Below are positions 1-10,193 of a DNA stretch of 64,000 nt, in pieces. Position 1 is the first letter of the stretch, and every line of letters begins with the position of its first letter. Source of the DNA: Nothophaeocryptopus gaeumannii (Eukaryota; Ascomycota; Dothideomycetes; Mycosphaerellales; Mycosphaerellaceae). A model generated the notes under the pieces. It was not told the origin of the DNA. It ran no database searches and saw only the letters and a program-made list of their open reading frames with translations. The stretch spans positions 1,116,001 through 1,180,000 of the forward strand of contig JASISA010000023.1 in NCBI GenBank assembly GCA_031771865.1, given 5' to 3'. The translations under genes were made by a program, and so were the position numbers.

Positions 1-414
1 GCGAGAGTGCTTCAACACCCATCTCTGTCCTCTTTGTTTGCAAATTGCCTTTGATACTGTGCGTTCTGAGCGAAGCGGGGATGGAGTTCTGGTTTACCTG
101 GATATTGATACACAAAGCGGCATATGGGGTGCAGCCTTCGGAAAAGCATTTGCATATTCCTTACAAGCGGTTGCATAGATGCTTTTGATGACGAGGTCCA
201 GAGGGATACCCGGCTAGATGTCGCGCAAGCGATCGTTATAGATATTGCTACACATTAGACTTGTACAGTCGATGATGCTATACGACCGTCACGCTCTCTT
301 TCATACTTTCCAGTGACTGCCGCGAGTCTGTCCAGGCCGCGCTTGGCTGATGTGCGGAGCGATTGAGCATGACTCTTTGACACTTGGCAGTTATCCGCCT
401 TAAGCCTATGCAAT
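1..414. other. Intergenic, no gene seen
   Basis: No reading frame with family resemblance on either strand and no RNA gene found. The left edge cuts an unknown neighbour. The stretch lies downstream of the minus-strand NADAR gene. Confidence 0.5.
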
Positions 415-488
415 CTACCCTTCAACCTCATCTCCCTTCTCCCCCTTCGCCTCCCCCTCCTCCCTCGCTATCCTCTCCCGAACCCCCA

Positions 489-1127
489 TCAGCGCCTTCC
501 CCAACAGATTCTCCCCCACTGCCCTCTCGGCACATTCCCAGCCTGTTCAACCGGAAACCCGATCCCCCAAACCCGATCAAATGGGCTCGCTTCCACCAGC
601 TCTCGATCTTTCGTGCCCAGTAGCCAGTCCCTCAGTTTCACCGGCTCCGAATTATCATCTATAGTCAGACTCGCCACATTCGTGCTCTGCGTAAACTTGA
701 GATAGTTCCCCTTTTCCACAATCTCACTCCTCACGGCCATCCACCTTTCCTCGTCGAAAATCGGGACTTTGCCCGCCAATCCCTTCTGCTTGCGGGGCGA
801 GGTGGATTTCATGATCTCTGCTGCTGTTTTGGTATCTCCGAATTCGATCGCTTTGTGGTACATCATGTATTGTTCGCAGCAGTTGAATGTTAGACCTGTG
901 GAGGGGTCGTTGAAGGTGCTGCGGTACCATTGGCAAAGCCAGCCGTTGGGTTGGTCTTCTTTGAAGAAGAAGAGGGATGGGGCACCGCTGGGATTTGCTG
1001 ATGCTGGAGAGTCTGGTGGTTGGGTGAAGCCGGGGGTGTTAGACTCTTTCTTTTGCTTCGGTCTGCGAGGTGGGAGATCTGCGGTCTCCTGTTGGGCTTT
1101 TGATGTGGGTTTGGACTTCTTGGCCAT
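489..1127 (-). CDS. NADAR (YbiA/DUF1768-type) domain protein, 3' end frameshifted
   Basis: NADAR proteins act on N-glycosidic bonds of ADP-ribose or riboflavin-pathway intermediates; that is family knowledge and the substrate here is unknown. The start is taken at 1127 (MAKKSKPTSK), after which comes a Lys/Pro-rich linker and then the domain: FFFKEDQPNGWLCQWY, the CCEQYMMYHKA block, GLAGKVPIFDEERW, EKGNYLKFTQS and DRVWGIGF. The upstream in-frame residues to 1337 look non-coding. The frame ends at 489 just where the family's conserved C-terminal helix should be. That helix (GENLLGKALMGVRER) is present in the next frame and would run to a stop at 415-417. The shift maps to about 535-541 and equals two extra bases (or one missing). 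Either the gene has lost its C-terminus or the sequence carries an indel error. Confidence 0.8.
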   Translation of the reverse strand: MAKKSKPTSKAQQETADLPPRRPKQKKESNTPGFTQPPDSPASANPSGAPSLFFFKEDQPNGWLCQWYRSTFNDPSTGLTFNCCEQYMMYHKAIEFGDTKTAAEIMKSTSPRKQKGLAGKVPIFDEERWMAVRSEIVEKGNYLKFTQSTNVASLTIDDNSEPVKLRDWLLGTKDRELVEASPFDRVWGIGFPVEQAGNVPRGQWGRICWGRR

Positions 1128-1619
1128 TATGCATATCCTGTTGGTGAAAAGTACGTATCTGTGATGATGGTGAAATGTTCTTGAGCTTCTGATGTTGAGT
1201 ATAGCGATGCGAATGAAGTTCCCGTCGTATTGTAGTGGGAAGGATAGCCTAAGCCTAGAAGTTGCTCTTCGGAGATTCTTGTACTGTACCTGCCATTCTA
1301 CACCAGAAGTCTTGAGGAGAAGAGGGCGGTGTCCCAAATCAAGTGCCTCATCTTTGGTTCACAGTCCACCGAGGTGTACCTGCAAGCAAATGACAGCTTC
1401 TGAGTCAGGGTCATCGGACAGTACTCCTCGAGCGATGATAGACCTTCAGCAATCGTGACGGGAGATAGATTGTAGCAGTGTCCATGTGAGAAGGCAGGTG
1501 CGGTCTTGCAGAAGTCGATTCATGCCAGCTGACTAAGCCCCATCAAGTGCCTGTCAACATCACCGTAACACTTTACTTCACTTCACCTCAAGGTTGTCCC
1601 TCACCATCCACATGTCGAG
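1128..1619. promoter_or_regulatory. Divergent promoter region, NADAR gene and LTO1
   Basis: About 490 bp between two divergent starts (1127 minus, 1620 plus). I see no convincing ORF; both 5' leaders and promoters should lie here. No specific operator recognised. Confidence 0.4.
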
Positions 1620-2255
1620 ATGGCAAGCGCTGATGCCGACGTCTTCGAAGACGTACTGAACCTAGAAGATCAATACTACACCGAAGGCTACGAGCTGGGC
1701 GTAGCAGACGGCTCCAAATCCGGACGAATCGAAGGGCGCATTTTCGGTCTCGAAAAAGGGTTTGAGAAGTTTCTGGAGATGGGCAGACTGAATGGACGGG
1801 CCGCTGTCTGGAAAGCGAGACTACCTGCGACGAGCCCGCCTGCTGGATCATCGCAACATGAAGTTCAAAAGGAGGCTAGCTACCCAGTGGCGAACGAACC
1901 CCCAGAATACATCAAGCTCCCTAAGCTCGGCGGAAACGAACGATTGAAGAAACATGTCCATCGCCTGGCCGCACTATCAGATCTTAATGATTTGAGTACG
2001 AAGAATGATGAGGATGATGTCAGTGAGGTTGATGATCGGTTGAAGGATGCGAAGGCGAAAGCGACGCTGATTTCGAAGATTGTGGGGGAGGACGAGTCCA
2101 ATGCATCTGGTGCTGCTGTTGCTGCTGAAGGAAGTGGATCTGGTAGTTCTCGAGGCAAGGCGTTGAGGGTCAAGAGAAGTGGGAACGATGGGTCGAGCAC
2201 GCCGAAACGGACGGACGAGATGGAAGATTTTGTTGGGTTACCTGGACGAAGTTGA
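1620..2255 (+). CDS. LTO1: LTO1/ORAOV1-like protein, Yae1-Lto1 complex
   Basis: Lto1 with Yae1 is an adaptor that brings the cytosolic iron-sulfur targeting complex to the ribosome-recycling ATPase Rli1 (established for yeast and human). The first 70 residues hold the deca-GX3 type block: QYYTEGYELGVADGSKSG then RIEGRIFGLEKGFEKFLEMG, with glycines at the characteristic four-residue spacing. The remaining two thirds is a charged, Ser/Gly-rich, poorly conserved tail, longer than in yeast Lto1 (about 160 residues against 211 here). Single exon. The ATG at 1620 sits directly before the conserved block. An ATG eight bases upstream (1612) is in another frame and closes quickly. Confidence 0.85.
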   Translation: MASADADVFEDVLNLEDQYYTEGYELGVADGSKSGRIEGRIFGLEKGFEKFLEMGRLNGRAAVWKARLPATSPPAGSSQHEVQKEASYPVANEPPEYIKLPKLGGNERLKKHVHRLAALSDLNDLSTKNDEDDVSEVDDRLKDAKAKATLISKIVGEDESNASGAAVAAEGSGSGSSRGKALRVKRSGNDGSSTPKRTDEMEDFVGLPGRS

Positions 2256-2905
2256 GGATGGTCTTCGGAAAGACATCTCAGGATGTCCTTGATAAAGGAT
2301 GGGGAACTTCCAAGTCGCTATCATCAAGGCTCTCTGCAAGAGACTTCCCAGGCATATACAAGAAAAGTCCTGAGCAAGACATCTATGCTACGCAGCGCAA
2401 TACCAGTCGCGCCAGATCGAGAGACTACTACCATTCGGCCAGCCACGACCGCGGCCATATGCAAGCTGCTACTCAACGCTATCTGTCGGCAGATCGTCGA
2501 GCTTATACCCCAACAAGAAGTCTTTCGAGGCCAATAGTCTGTCAGCCTGGGACTATGCATCACGAAAAGCCCGCCGCGAGGACGCATCCATCAGCCGTAC
2601 ACCCCACTACCGATGAGCAGGCTTCGTCCCAACTCATTCTGACTGATCAAGCTACAATGTCTGCAGGTGCAGAGACAGAAGCGCTCCTCATTCGCATTGT
2701 GAGATCTCACCTCCTGGCAAAGTCAGGCTCAATTGGATTGTCACAAAATCCCATACTTGATGCGCCAGAAATCCTAAAAGTCTCATGAACGCGCGTTGGT
2801 CGAGGTCCTAGAGTGTTGCCGTCTCAGGATTTGAGAACTGAGAGATTGGACAGTGGCAATCGATCATTGCACATTAACAGATGGAGAACGCTCATATTCA
2901 TCTTC
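2256..2905. other. Convergent intergenic region
   Basis: 3' flanks of LTO1 (plus) and the surface protein (minus). A 178-codon plus-strand frame starts at 2252, overlapping the LTO1 stop, but its composition resembles no family and it has no Kozak-like context. I do not call it. Confidence 0.35.
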
Positions 2906-5506
2906 TCATATCAACGTAAAAATCGCCATTAAGCTCACAATCGTTGCTGCCAAAATCGTCCCGCTGCCGCTATCAATCGACGAAGCAGCTGATCGACTAT
3001 TCGTCGGCGCAGCCGGCGCAGCCTGTGTCCCTGAACTCCTCGTCACACTCCCCGTCCCTGTGGAAGACCTCGTCGTTGACATCGCAGACCACGATGCTGG
3101 AGCGAGAGTCTGCGTTACTCCATTGATCACTGCAACTGGATCAGACGAATCTAGCGAAATCGTGGTTCCTGAGACGTTCAGAACGCCACCGGGCGTCAAC
3201 GTCTCCCCCGGAGCTACAACATAATCACCCGCACTATTCGCCGTCACCGTTTGATCACCGATCGTGAGGGCTCCGTTGGTTGCAACTACTGGACCGGAGG
3301 CGAGGGTTTGTGTCTCGCCATTCACGACAGCTAAAGGCGTCAATTCACCTTGTGCAAGAGAGACTTTCGTTCCATCTACGGTGATTTGGCCGCCTGGTGT
3401 GAGTGTCTGGCCACCAATATCAAAGGCCGACACAGGGTCACCAGTGAACGTCTGTCCGTTTGCGATGAGAACGGGAGAGCTACTGGGAGCTGGCGCTGCT
3501 GCTTGGATCCGCGAGAAAGCCTGCGTTTGTCCGTTGACTACTATTCCAGAAGATCCAGCGACGACTGTTCCAATACCTGCCACGTTAGTTGTGCCTCCGG
3601 GCTGAAGCGTAGCAGATCCAACAATGATCTGTGAGCTAACGGAGTTGATGACGGAGACTTTTTGCCCGTTAGATCCAGTGATGATAGCTCCTGGAACAGG
3701 AGAAGCCGCCGCAGGAGATGCTGGGGAGTTTGGCGCAGGAGCAGCGGTGTTGTCTGCTCCTTGAGTAGCTCCAATCGCGCTGGCGATGATGTCTCCAATG
3801 TTCGGAGTGCTTTGAGCTGGTTGCGGAGACACTTTAGGATCATTGCCGCTAGCAGATGGCGTAGAAGCAGGATCATTAGCACTCGGTTTGGAGTTTGGAA
3901 GAGTCGCGCCGTTGTTGCTTTGCTGTGGCTGCGCTGCAGGTGTGTTGCCTTCAGGCGTCTGATCCGGTTGCGCGGTGGGTTGAGGAGTGTTCTCTGGAGG
4001 GCTGTTCGCAGGCTCGGCCGATGGTGACGAGTCCGCGCTGGTCGGCTCTGCTGCATTTGACGCTGGGACGGTTGCACCGGCCGCAGCGGTCTGCTTCGTC
4101 AGAGCAATCGGTGGGTCGAACAGGTAAGCACCTGGAGCGATGGTGAACTGGCAAGTCAGAGCGCCATCGAAAGCCGCGACGGACAGCGAGAGCGAACTCA
4201 ATTCCGCAGGCACAGAGAGCACAGGATCGTAGTCGTCCCAGATAGTCGAGCAACGGTTCTCTGTAAGCCATTCGTGGTCGTAGTACTGGAAGCTGGTGAC
4301 CGTGCCAGAGGTTGTAAAGATTGAGGTACCTGCCGAGGTCGTCTGCCAACACTTCTGTTGGCAACGATATGCGTCTGCTGGCACTGGCCCGTTCAGATTG
4401 GCATAATTGAAGGATTGCGGAGGACTGCGGCTCATTGCATCCCCTCCAGTATAGCAATACGATGACACCGCTGTCGCGGCTTGTGGAAACACCAGATCGG
4501 TTCTATTCTTCAACGTGGTGCCATCCTTGACGTAGTCCCAATTCCCTTGAAAGGCGAAATAGACCGTGGGAGATGTGAGCGTCGTCCCAAGCGTGACCAC
4601 AGTGTTGGGCGCGCCAGTTATCGTAGGCTCCATGGTTTTGGTCGGACATTTATCGAGGGAGCAAAGGTCGCAACCTGATGTCGTCTCAACAGGCCAGTAC
4701 AGCAGAGTGATCTATGACAGGTCAGCACTTGAGGCCAAGACAGTTTGATTGCTACTACGGACCGAAGCTTCTGCCTGAGCGCACGCGGCAGGTGGAAGGG
4801 TCATGTACAACGGAGGCCTCGTAGGTGTGCCACAAGTCGGAGCCGTCTTCTCGGACGGAGAAGGAGGCGCCGGTGTTGTGAAAGGCTCATCATTATTCAA
4901 TGCAGAAGCAGATGCATCGTACCAGCTTTCATAAGGCGTGTACAGGCTATAGTAAGAGCTGTTCAATTGGGCGCAGTCGCTCGCCTGTATGGAGCACGAA
5001 GGCCGGGTGTAGTTCTCATACAAACTTGTGCTGACAGTGAGTACTGTCGTGTATGGGATGAGCTTTGTTTCCGTGCTGGTCTCGAATGAAGTCGTTCCAT
5101 TCAGACGAGGGTAGCCGTCACAGAGCGTGAAGGGCGTGGCGTCCGGAGGGAGAGCGGTCTGTGTTGTGAAGTGATTGATGTAGCTCGTCTCGGCCCCAAT
5201 TTGCGTGGATATGTAGGTGCTTGTCGACGTTGCGAACACCCAGCTGATCTTCGCGTCATTGCATGATGAGGCATATTCTAGTCCGGTCCCAGTAGCGGGC
5301 AATGATCCATTGTGTGAGCTCGTTGCGTTGGGCGCAGGAACCGACAAGAATTTGGTTGATGTGAGAAGCCGAGTAGAGGTCGATTCTGAAGCTGCGCTAT
5401 TGACATTCGTGCTGTTGCTGTCGTTGCTGGGCCTGAGTCTGGCAGCATTTGTACAGAGAGCGAGAGACAGTGAAAGCAGTGTGGTTAACGAATGCATGTT
5501 GGGCAT
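2906..5506 (-). CDS. Large secreted GPI-type surface protein, 2 exons
   Basis: Exons 4763-5506 and 2906-4711 are joined by a 51-bp intron (4712-4762; donor GTCCGT, branch GCTGAC, acceptor ATAG, phase 0), giving 849 residues. The N-terminus (MPNMHSLTTLLSLSLALCTNA) is a signal peptide. The first half is Ser/Thr/Asn-rich with many N-X-S/T sites and paired cysteines. A Pro/Ser/Ala/Gln low-complexity linker lies around residues 450-560. The C-terminal third repeats a module built on GETLTPGG...V.GT.(V/I)SL followed by AVVNGETQTLA, at least twice clearly. It ends with a small-residue site and a hydrophobic tail (ILAATIVSLMAIFTLI) typical of GPI-anchor addition. A cell-wall or surface role is inferred; no catalytic motif seen. 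Confidence 0.75.
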
Positions 5507-6264
5507 GCTGCCTCAAGACTTAAACAAACTCCTCGAAATGCAGTAGAGATATGGACCGACTCGAACAAGAAAGGGATGGTAGTGGAAATCATCGTGGCAG
5601 GAAGCGTACCTTACAGTGTTTGCATGCAGGCTCAGCCGCGAACGGCGACCCCAAATAGAGTCGGGTACGAAGGTTTGGGGAGGAACAAGAAGCATGAGCA
5701 TCCTCCAGTCGCATCAGAGCCCAGAGCCCTACAACATGGCGAGCAGAAACGCGCTACTGTCATGTCCCGTCATTTCGAGTATTTGGCGAATATGAAGAGA
5801 CACCTGGAGCTTTTGTGTGCTCGTCTTGTGAGAGTATTGGTGAGCATCGGGAGTGCTTTTGCAGTTTCGCAGGACGTCGCGTGAGGCCAGAAGCGCCACA
5901 TCCAATCTTTTCTCCGTGCCTGCAGGACGCCTGATGTTGCTCCGTTTGACCTTCTAAATTCGACGTGGCGTGGCCAGAATGATCTGTATTGACCCGCCAG
6001 GATCATGCGGTGAAAGATGCATATTTGATGTGGGGAGCCTTGGTTCTACACAATAACACGATACTTGTTGTCCGGCCTGAAGATTGGAGAGGTGTCGAGA
6101 GGAATGTGGGATGGGAGCTGAATGGAAACAGAAGGAGAGAGCATCGCAGTGGCATCAACCCGAATCCGAAAGTCTTGGCAGACTTCGCAACAACAAGTCT
6201 CTACGAATATCGACCCGTCACCAAGCTATAACAATGTCGGGACGATAGCTTATCGACAGTTGAT
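5507..6264. promoter_or_regulatory. Divergent promoter region, surface protein and ALG14
   Basis: About 760 bp between divergent starts. Short frames only, none with coding character. Confidence 0.35.
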
Positions 6265-6990
6265 ATGGCTCGCATTGCCATCGCAATCGTCCTCACACTT
6301 CTGGCCTTGGTCTTGCTCGCATCAGCGCGCCTAGTACACATCATCGATCCGCGGCGTCCAAAAGCACCACGACATGGCCGACGAAAGGCGCATTTGCTTG
6401 TTGTTTTGGGCAGCGGTGGACATACGGCGGAGATGATCGCGATGCTGGAGAGAGCAGTCGTGGATCAAGACCCTCAGAGACGCTTGGAATGGAACACCTT
6501 CACGCAACGCACTTGGATCGTGAGCTCCGGCGACAGCATATCCGCAGAAAGAGCAAAGAGGTTTGAAGAGAACGCTACGAGAGCCGGGACTTCTGAAGCA
6601 GCAGGAGCAGGAACGTACGATATCAAGACCGTGCCACGCGCTCGGGAGATACATCAGCCTCTCTATACAGCCCCAATATCCTCCCTCTGCTGTCTCATCG
6701 CCTGCATCCAAGTGCTCACCAGGCATGGCTTCCCAGACCTGATCATCTGCAATGGCCCAGCGACAGCAACAATCTTAGTCTTCACCTCCATCTTGCTGCG
6801 CTTCTTCAACCTCCAAGCATGCAATTCCCGCGGCCGTATGCGAACGGTATACATTGAGTCCTGGGCGCGAGTCAAGAAGCTGAGCTTATCTGGCAATCTG
6901 CTCAAGCACGTCGTGGATCGCTTCCTGGTGCAATGGCCGCAGCTGGAGCAAGTTGCTGGAAGAGCCGAGTACATGGGTGTTCTGGTGTGA
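6265..6990 (+). CDS. ALG14: UDP-GlcNAc transferase membrane subunit Alg14
   Basis: Alg14 anchors the cytosolic catalytic subunit Alg13 to the ER membrane; together they add the second GlcNAc to GlcNAc-PP-dolichol in N-glycan precursor synthesis. Seen here: an N-terminal membrane segment (residues about 4-25, AIAIVLTLLALVLLASARLV), the VLGSGGHTAEM nucleotide-sugar loop at about 48-58, PRAREIHQPLYTA, the PDLIICNGPATA motif, YIESWARVKKLSLSG, and the C-terminal VDRFLVQWPQL...YMGVLV that docks Alg13. 241 residues is the normal size. Single exon. Confidence 0.93.
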   Translation: MARIAIAIVLTLLALVLLASARLVHIIDPRRPKAPRHGRRKAHLLVVLGSGGHTAEMIAMLERAVVDQDPQRRLEWNTFTQRTWIVSSGDSISAERAKRFEENATRAGTSEAAGAGTYDIKTVPRAREIHQPLYTAPISSLCCLIACIQVLTRHGFPDLIICNGPATATILVFTSILLRFFNLQACNSRGRMRTVYIESWARVKKLSLSGNLLKHVVDRFLVQWPQLEQVAGRAEYMGVLV

Positions 6991-7025
6991 TATGTACGCC
7001 GTTAGGACTTCGAAATCGGTTCCCT

Positions 7026-7544
7026 TCATTCGCCCACGCCCAGCGCTTTCATCACTGCCGGACTCGGCTGAACCTTCCGTAGCTTAGCATGTTGATCGAC
7101 ACGTGAGTCGAGCCACTTTTTGTCCAGCATGACTACTTCACACGGCCCTGCAAGTTCTGGATCTGGATCCTTGATTGTTTCCACCAGCCAGGGATCAGGG
7201 CTCGGGCTGAACATATCCTTGGAGATGGTGACCTTTACGATCACTGTCGAATACAGGATAGTCAATGGACGTCTGGTCAGGTTTAGGTGCGGGTAAGACA
7301 AGACATATTCGAGGACCGATTCGTTACGCACAATCAAATCCTGATCCTCCACGCCCGCTCATAAATGAGCGAGTTTCGAGGCGATCTCTTTCAGCTGCTT
7401 GACGTCTTCGGATTCGAACATAGTCGACGGAAGCCAACAGTGCTCCCACTCATGAGGTGCACTGGACTTTGCAACGACAACTGCCGCATCTTGGCATAGG
7501 ACAACAGTCGAGATAACCAGTCTGTTGGTGTCATGAGCTATCAT
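7026..7544 (-). pseudogene. Degenerate Nudix-like gene with in-frame TGA
   Basis: A 61-codon frame from the ATG at 7544 stops at TGA 7359-7361. The same frame then continues open to 7026 for another 110 codons with convincing coding character (QDLIVRNESVLEYVLSYPHL, then LYSTVIVKVTISKDMF). The layout (LVISTVVLCQDAAVVVAK, a W..CWLPS block, a helix, then a beta-rich half) resembles fungal Nudix-fold proteins, but the catalytic GX5EX7REUXEEXGU box is not there. It could be a pseudogene of an already non-catalytic Nudix-like protein, a readthrough gene, or a base error. No intron with good sites removes the TGA. Confidence 0.4.
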
Positions 7545-8006
7545 TAACTACGCCGGAGAGTTGCTGCGTCGCAGTGCGGGACAGTACTGGTATTTACGAC
7601 AACATTCTCACGACTGCAGTTGTAAGTTAATGTTTACAGAGATTGCGCAAGCTGGTAGCTACGGTGGGTGAATATGTCTGCTTGCACTGTTCGCTGCCCC
7701 TTTCTTGCCGTCCATGATCTTTGGTAACGACGTTGTATACACATTGCTCCTTCGTCTCTTTGCAAACGGATCAATGTAACCTTCATTCACTATTGGTTTC
7801 GATACTCGCCGATTCCGTTGCTCCCAGAACGAATCGATGAAGCTGCGAGCCTCGCGCCAAGCCGGTCGATGATCGTCAAGCTTCGAGCCGCCCCTGCGGC
7901 TGAGGCTGAGGCGCAGCCATACCACTCCGTCACTTCGAAAAGAGATATGTCAAGTGGTCGCCGGTCCTCCATCACGAGGCTTCCGAGGTAGTACCAGATC
8001 GCGAAA
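7545..8006. promoter_or_regulatory. Divergent intergenic region
   Basis: About 460 bp between the broken Nudix-like gene (minus) and the arrestin-like gene (plus). Nothing else recognised. Confidence 0.3.
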
Positions 8007-9314
8007 ATGGGCATCTTTGACCACAGTCCGTCGGCTCGCGATCTCAACATTTCGATCAATCTCGATCCGTCTTGCTCAGGCACATGCTACCCAGGGAAGC
8101 AAATCTATGGCACAATCACCATCCTCAGCTCCGTTCAGAGCCAGATTCGTTCCGCAAACGTAGAGCTATCCGGCAGAGCCACAACGCATACAGCCAAATG
8201 GTTCTCCACTGGTCAATCCCGCCGCCGCATTGATTACGAGGATGAAGCGCAGCTCTTCTCCCTGAGGCAGCGAATCTTAGAATCGGCAACCACAGGTCCA
8301 AGTCAACCACTCGAATGTCCCTTCTCCCTCACATTACCATCCACAGCGCTTCTCGCAAATGCTGCTACTTATAAAGGCGATACACGATACGTCGACGTCG
8401 ATCCTTGCAGACCTCCTGACAGCTACGCGGTGACCGATCATCCCCTCCCAGCCACATTCTCGCATTACAAGGATGAATACTTCTTCGCGAAAGTCGAATA
8501 CGCCCTTCGAGTTACTGTTTCTTTCGATGAGAGACCGAAACCTCTCGAATCGGAAATCACCTACGTGGAATTCTGTCCTTTTCGCAAAGAAGGCGTCGAA
8601 GTCAAATTGAGAGAAACTCCTAATCCACCGGATCTCTATGCCTCGAGTCGACTTGTCGGACAAGAGAAATCTCTCAGACATAGCTTCAAAGATCACTTCT
8701 CATCAAAGGATGCCCCGTCGGTGAAGGTCCGACTCAGAGCCATCATGCCAGTGGCGATCGCGTCAGGATCAAAATTCCACGTCGAGGCGGTTTGTGATAT
8801 CGACAGCTTCTCTACACCAGAGATCTCCGTTCCTGAGGTGAACCTTTCCATCAAGAAAATCGTCCTGACCCCAACAACAACCTACCGAGCATTTCGCGGC
8901 TCAACCCTATCCTGCGATCTCGACGAAGTGGAAGCCTCAGACATCCACTCCGTTCCCTTGCCATTTCCTACTAACAACCCCGTCGTCGTAACTAAACGCG
9001 TCATCCCCAATGGCCCTCTCTCATCGCAATGGACATACCCAGCAGATTGGACGATACCCGTATCAAAGCATATCCCACCTACATTTACGAGTTGGAATAT
9101 GAAGAGGACGTATCGAATGGAAGTGGTTGTGGCCGCAGAGGTCTGTGGGAGGGCGTTTGAGCAGAGATTGGAGGGGAAGGTTGCTGTTGTTGGGGTTGAT
9201 GGGAGGGGGAGGAGGACGGAGGCGAGGCCGGAGGTGCCGGGGTATGATGAGGGTGAAGGAGGTGGGGAAGGGGCGCCGCCGGGGTATGTGGAGAAGGAGG
9301 AACAGGGAGCATGA
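8007..9314 (+). CDS. Arrestin-like domain protein with PPxY motif (ART-like adaptor)
   Basis: Fungal arrestin-related proteins recruit Rsp5/Nedd4 ubiquitin ligase to plasma-membrane transporters and trigger their endocytosis. The 435-residue product starts with an arrestin-N strand pattern (LNISINLDPSCSGTCYPGKQIYGTITI) and continues with beta-rich sequence to about residue 375, consistent with two arrestin folds. The C-terminal tail is Gly/Glu-rich and carries PPGY (a PPxY motif, residues about 425-428), the Rsp5 WW-binding signature, preceded by a VPGY. Single exon. Target transporters cannot be read from sequence; the assignment as an adaptor rests on fold plus PPxY. Confidence 0.75.
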   Translation: MGIFDHSPSARDLNISINLDPSCSGTCYPGKQIYGTITILSSVQSQIRSANVELSGRATTHTAKWFSTGQSRRRIDYEDEAQLFSLRQRILESATTGPSQPLECPFSLTLPSTALLANAATYKGDTRYVDVDPCRPPDSYAVTDHPLPATFSHYKDEYFFAKVEYALRVTVSFDERPKPLESEITYVEFCPFRKEGVEVKLRETPNPPDLYASSRLVGQEKSLRHSFKDHFSSKDAPSVKVRLRAIMPVAIASGSKFHVEAVCDIDSFSTPEISVPEVNLSIKKIVLTPTTTYRAFRGSTLSCDLDEVEASDIHSVPLPFPTNNPVVVTKRVIPNGPLSSQWTYPADWTIPVSKHIPPTFTSWNMKRTYRMEVVVAAEVCGRAFEQRLEGKVAVVGVDGRGRRTEARPEVPGYDEGEGGGEGAPPGYVEKEEQGA

Positions 9315-9655
9315 GAGGTGGGTGAGAGGAAGGGTGGTGTGGTGGAAGGTGTGGGTGTTTTGTGTCTTGAGCGTTTGGGTTCGAGTATATGTTGTTGGTG
9401 GTCTTCTTGTATATGATGTCAGCAAGTCCATATCCGCGATTGAGGAATCGGGAGCTCGAAGTAATTTAAATAAGCAGAGCAGTGCACGCTCGACTATTCC
9501 ATTGGTCTTCACGACTCTTTGGTTTGCATGTTGAGAGTCTCTGCTGCATCACCCATCACCAACTCCGTCACGCCTCATCGCTTTCTCAATTCACAACACA
9601 CACCAAACTCCCCAAGCCACCAACACCACCATCTCCATCTCTCCCTTTACTTCAC
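9315..9655. other. Convergent intergenic region
   Basis: 3' flanks of the arrestin-like gene and the GFA-family gene. Nothing else recognised. Confidence 0.3.
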
Positions 9656-10193
9656 TCAAATATCAATCCTTCCCTTATCATCATAAAGCCCCTCCGAAAC
9701 CATCAAAGCAACATCATAAGTCGTCCTCTTCTCAATAAACTTCAAATCATCCACGTCGTCCACCATCCTCGTATTCAAACCCATGTCGTCATTCCTGAAG
9801 TTCTTCCAGTAGACTAGACAGCCGCAGGTGTTGCACCAGACGAACTATGCATACTCTTGATCAGCCAACAATCCTCACCTACCTTCCCGCTCATCCTCCC
9901 TTCTCCTCGACGAGATTTGCTTTGCTCAATTTGAGTTCACTTCGTTCGCTACTTACCTCATTCGTCTTATCTCCCCAGACGTATGATCTAGTCGCATCGT
10001 CTTTGGTCTTGGTGATTTCAACTTCGGGGGCGGAGTAGTAGCCCCAGAGGGCGCCGTAGCGGCGACAGATGGAGCACTGGCAGTCGTTGAGGTATTCTGG
10101 CTTGCGGGGCACGGCGATTCTGATGGTGCCGCAGTGACAACTGATTTTCATGGGGGTTTTCATGAAGGATAGATCGGGGTTTGGAGGAGCCAT
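9656..10193 (-). CDS. GFA/CENP-V-type zinc protein (Mss4-like fold), 2 exons
   Basis: Exon 1 9957-10193 and exon 2 9656-9844 are separated by a 112-bp intron (9845-9956; donor GTAAGT, acceptor CATAG, phase 0), 141 residues in total. Zinc ligands of the family are all present: ISCHCG (first pair), NDCQCSICRRYGALWGYY (second and third), and, after the splice, VWCNTCGCLVYW (last pair). The family includes glutathione-dependent formaldehyde-activating enzyme and many fungal proteins of unknown substrate; the activity should not be assumed. Without the splice the last zinc pair is lost, which supports the intron. Confidence 0.88.

Noticed and set aside
2252..2788. 178-codon plus-strand frame overlapping the LTO1 stop
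   Set aside because: No family motif, composition like random sequence, and the ATG context and overlap are unusual for a fungal nuclear gene.
7406..7426. Minus-strand B-box-like GTTCGAATC
   Set aside because: The flanks do not form a T stem and it lies inside the Nudix-like reading frame; no tRNA arms around it.
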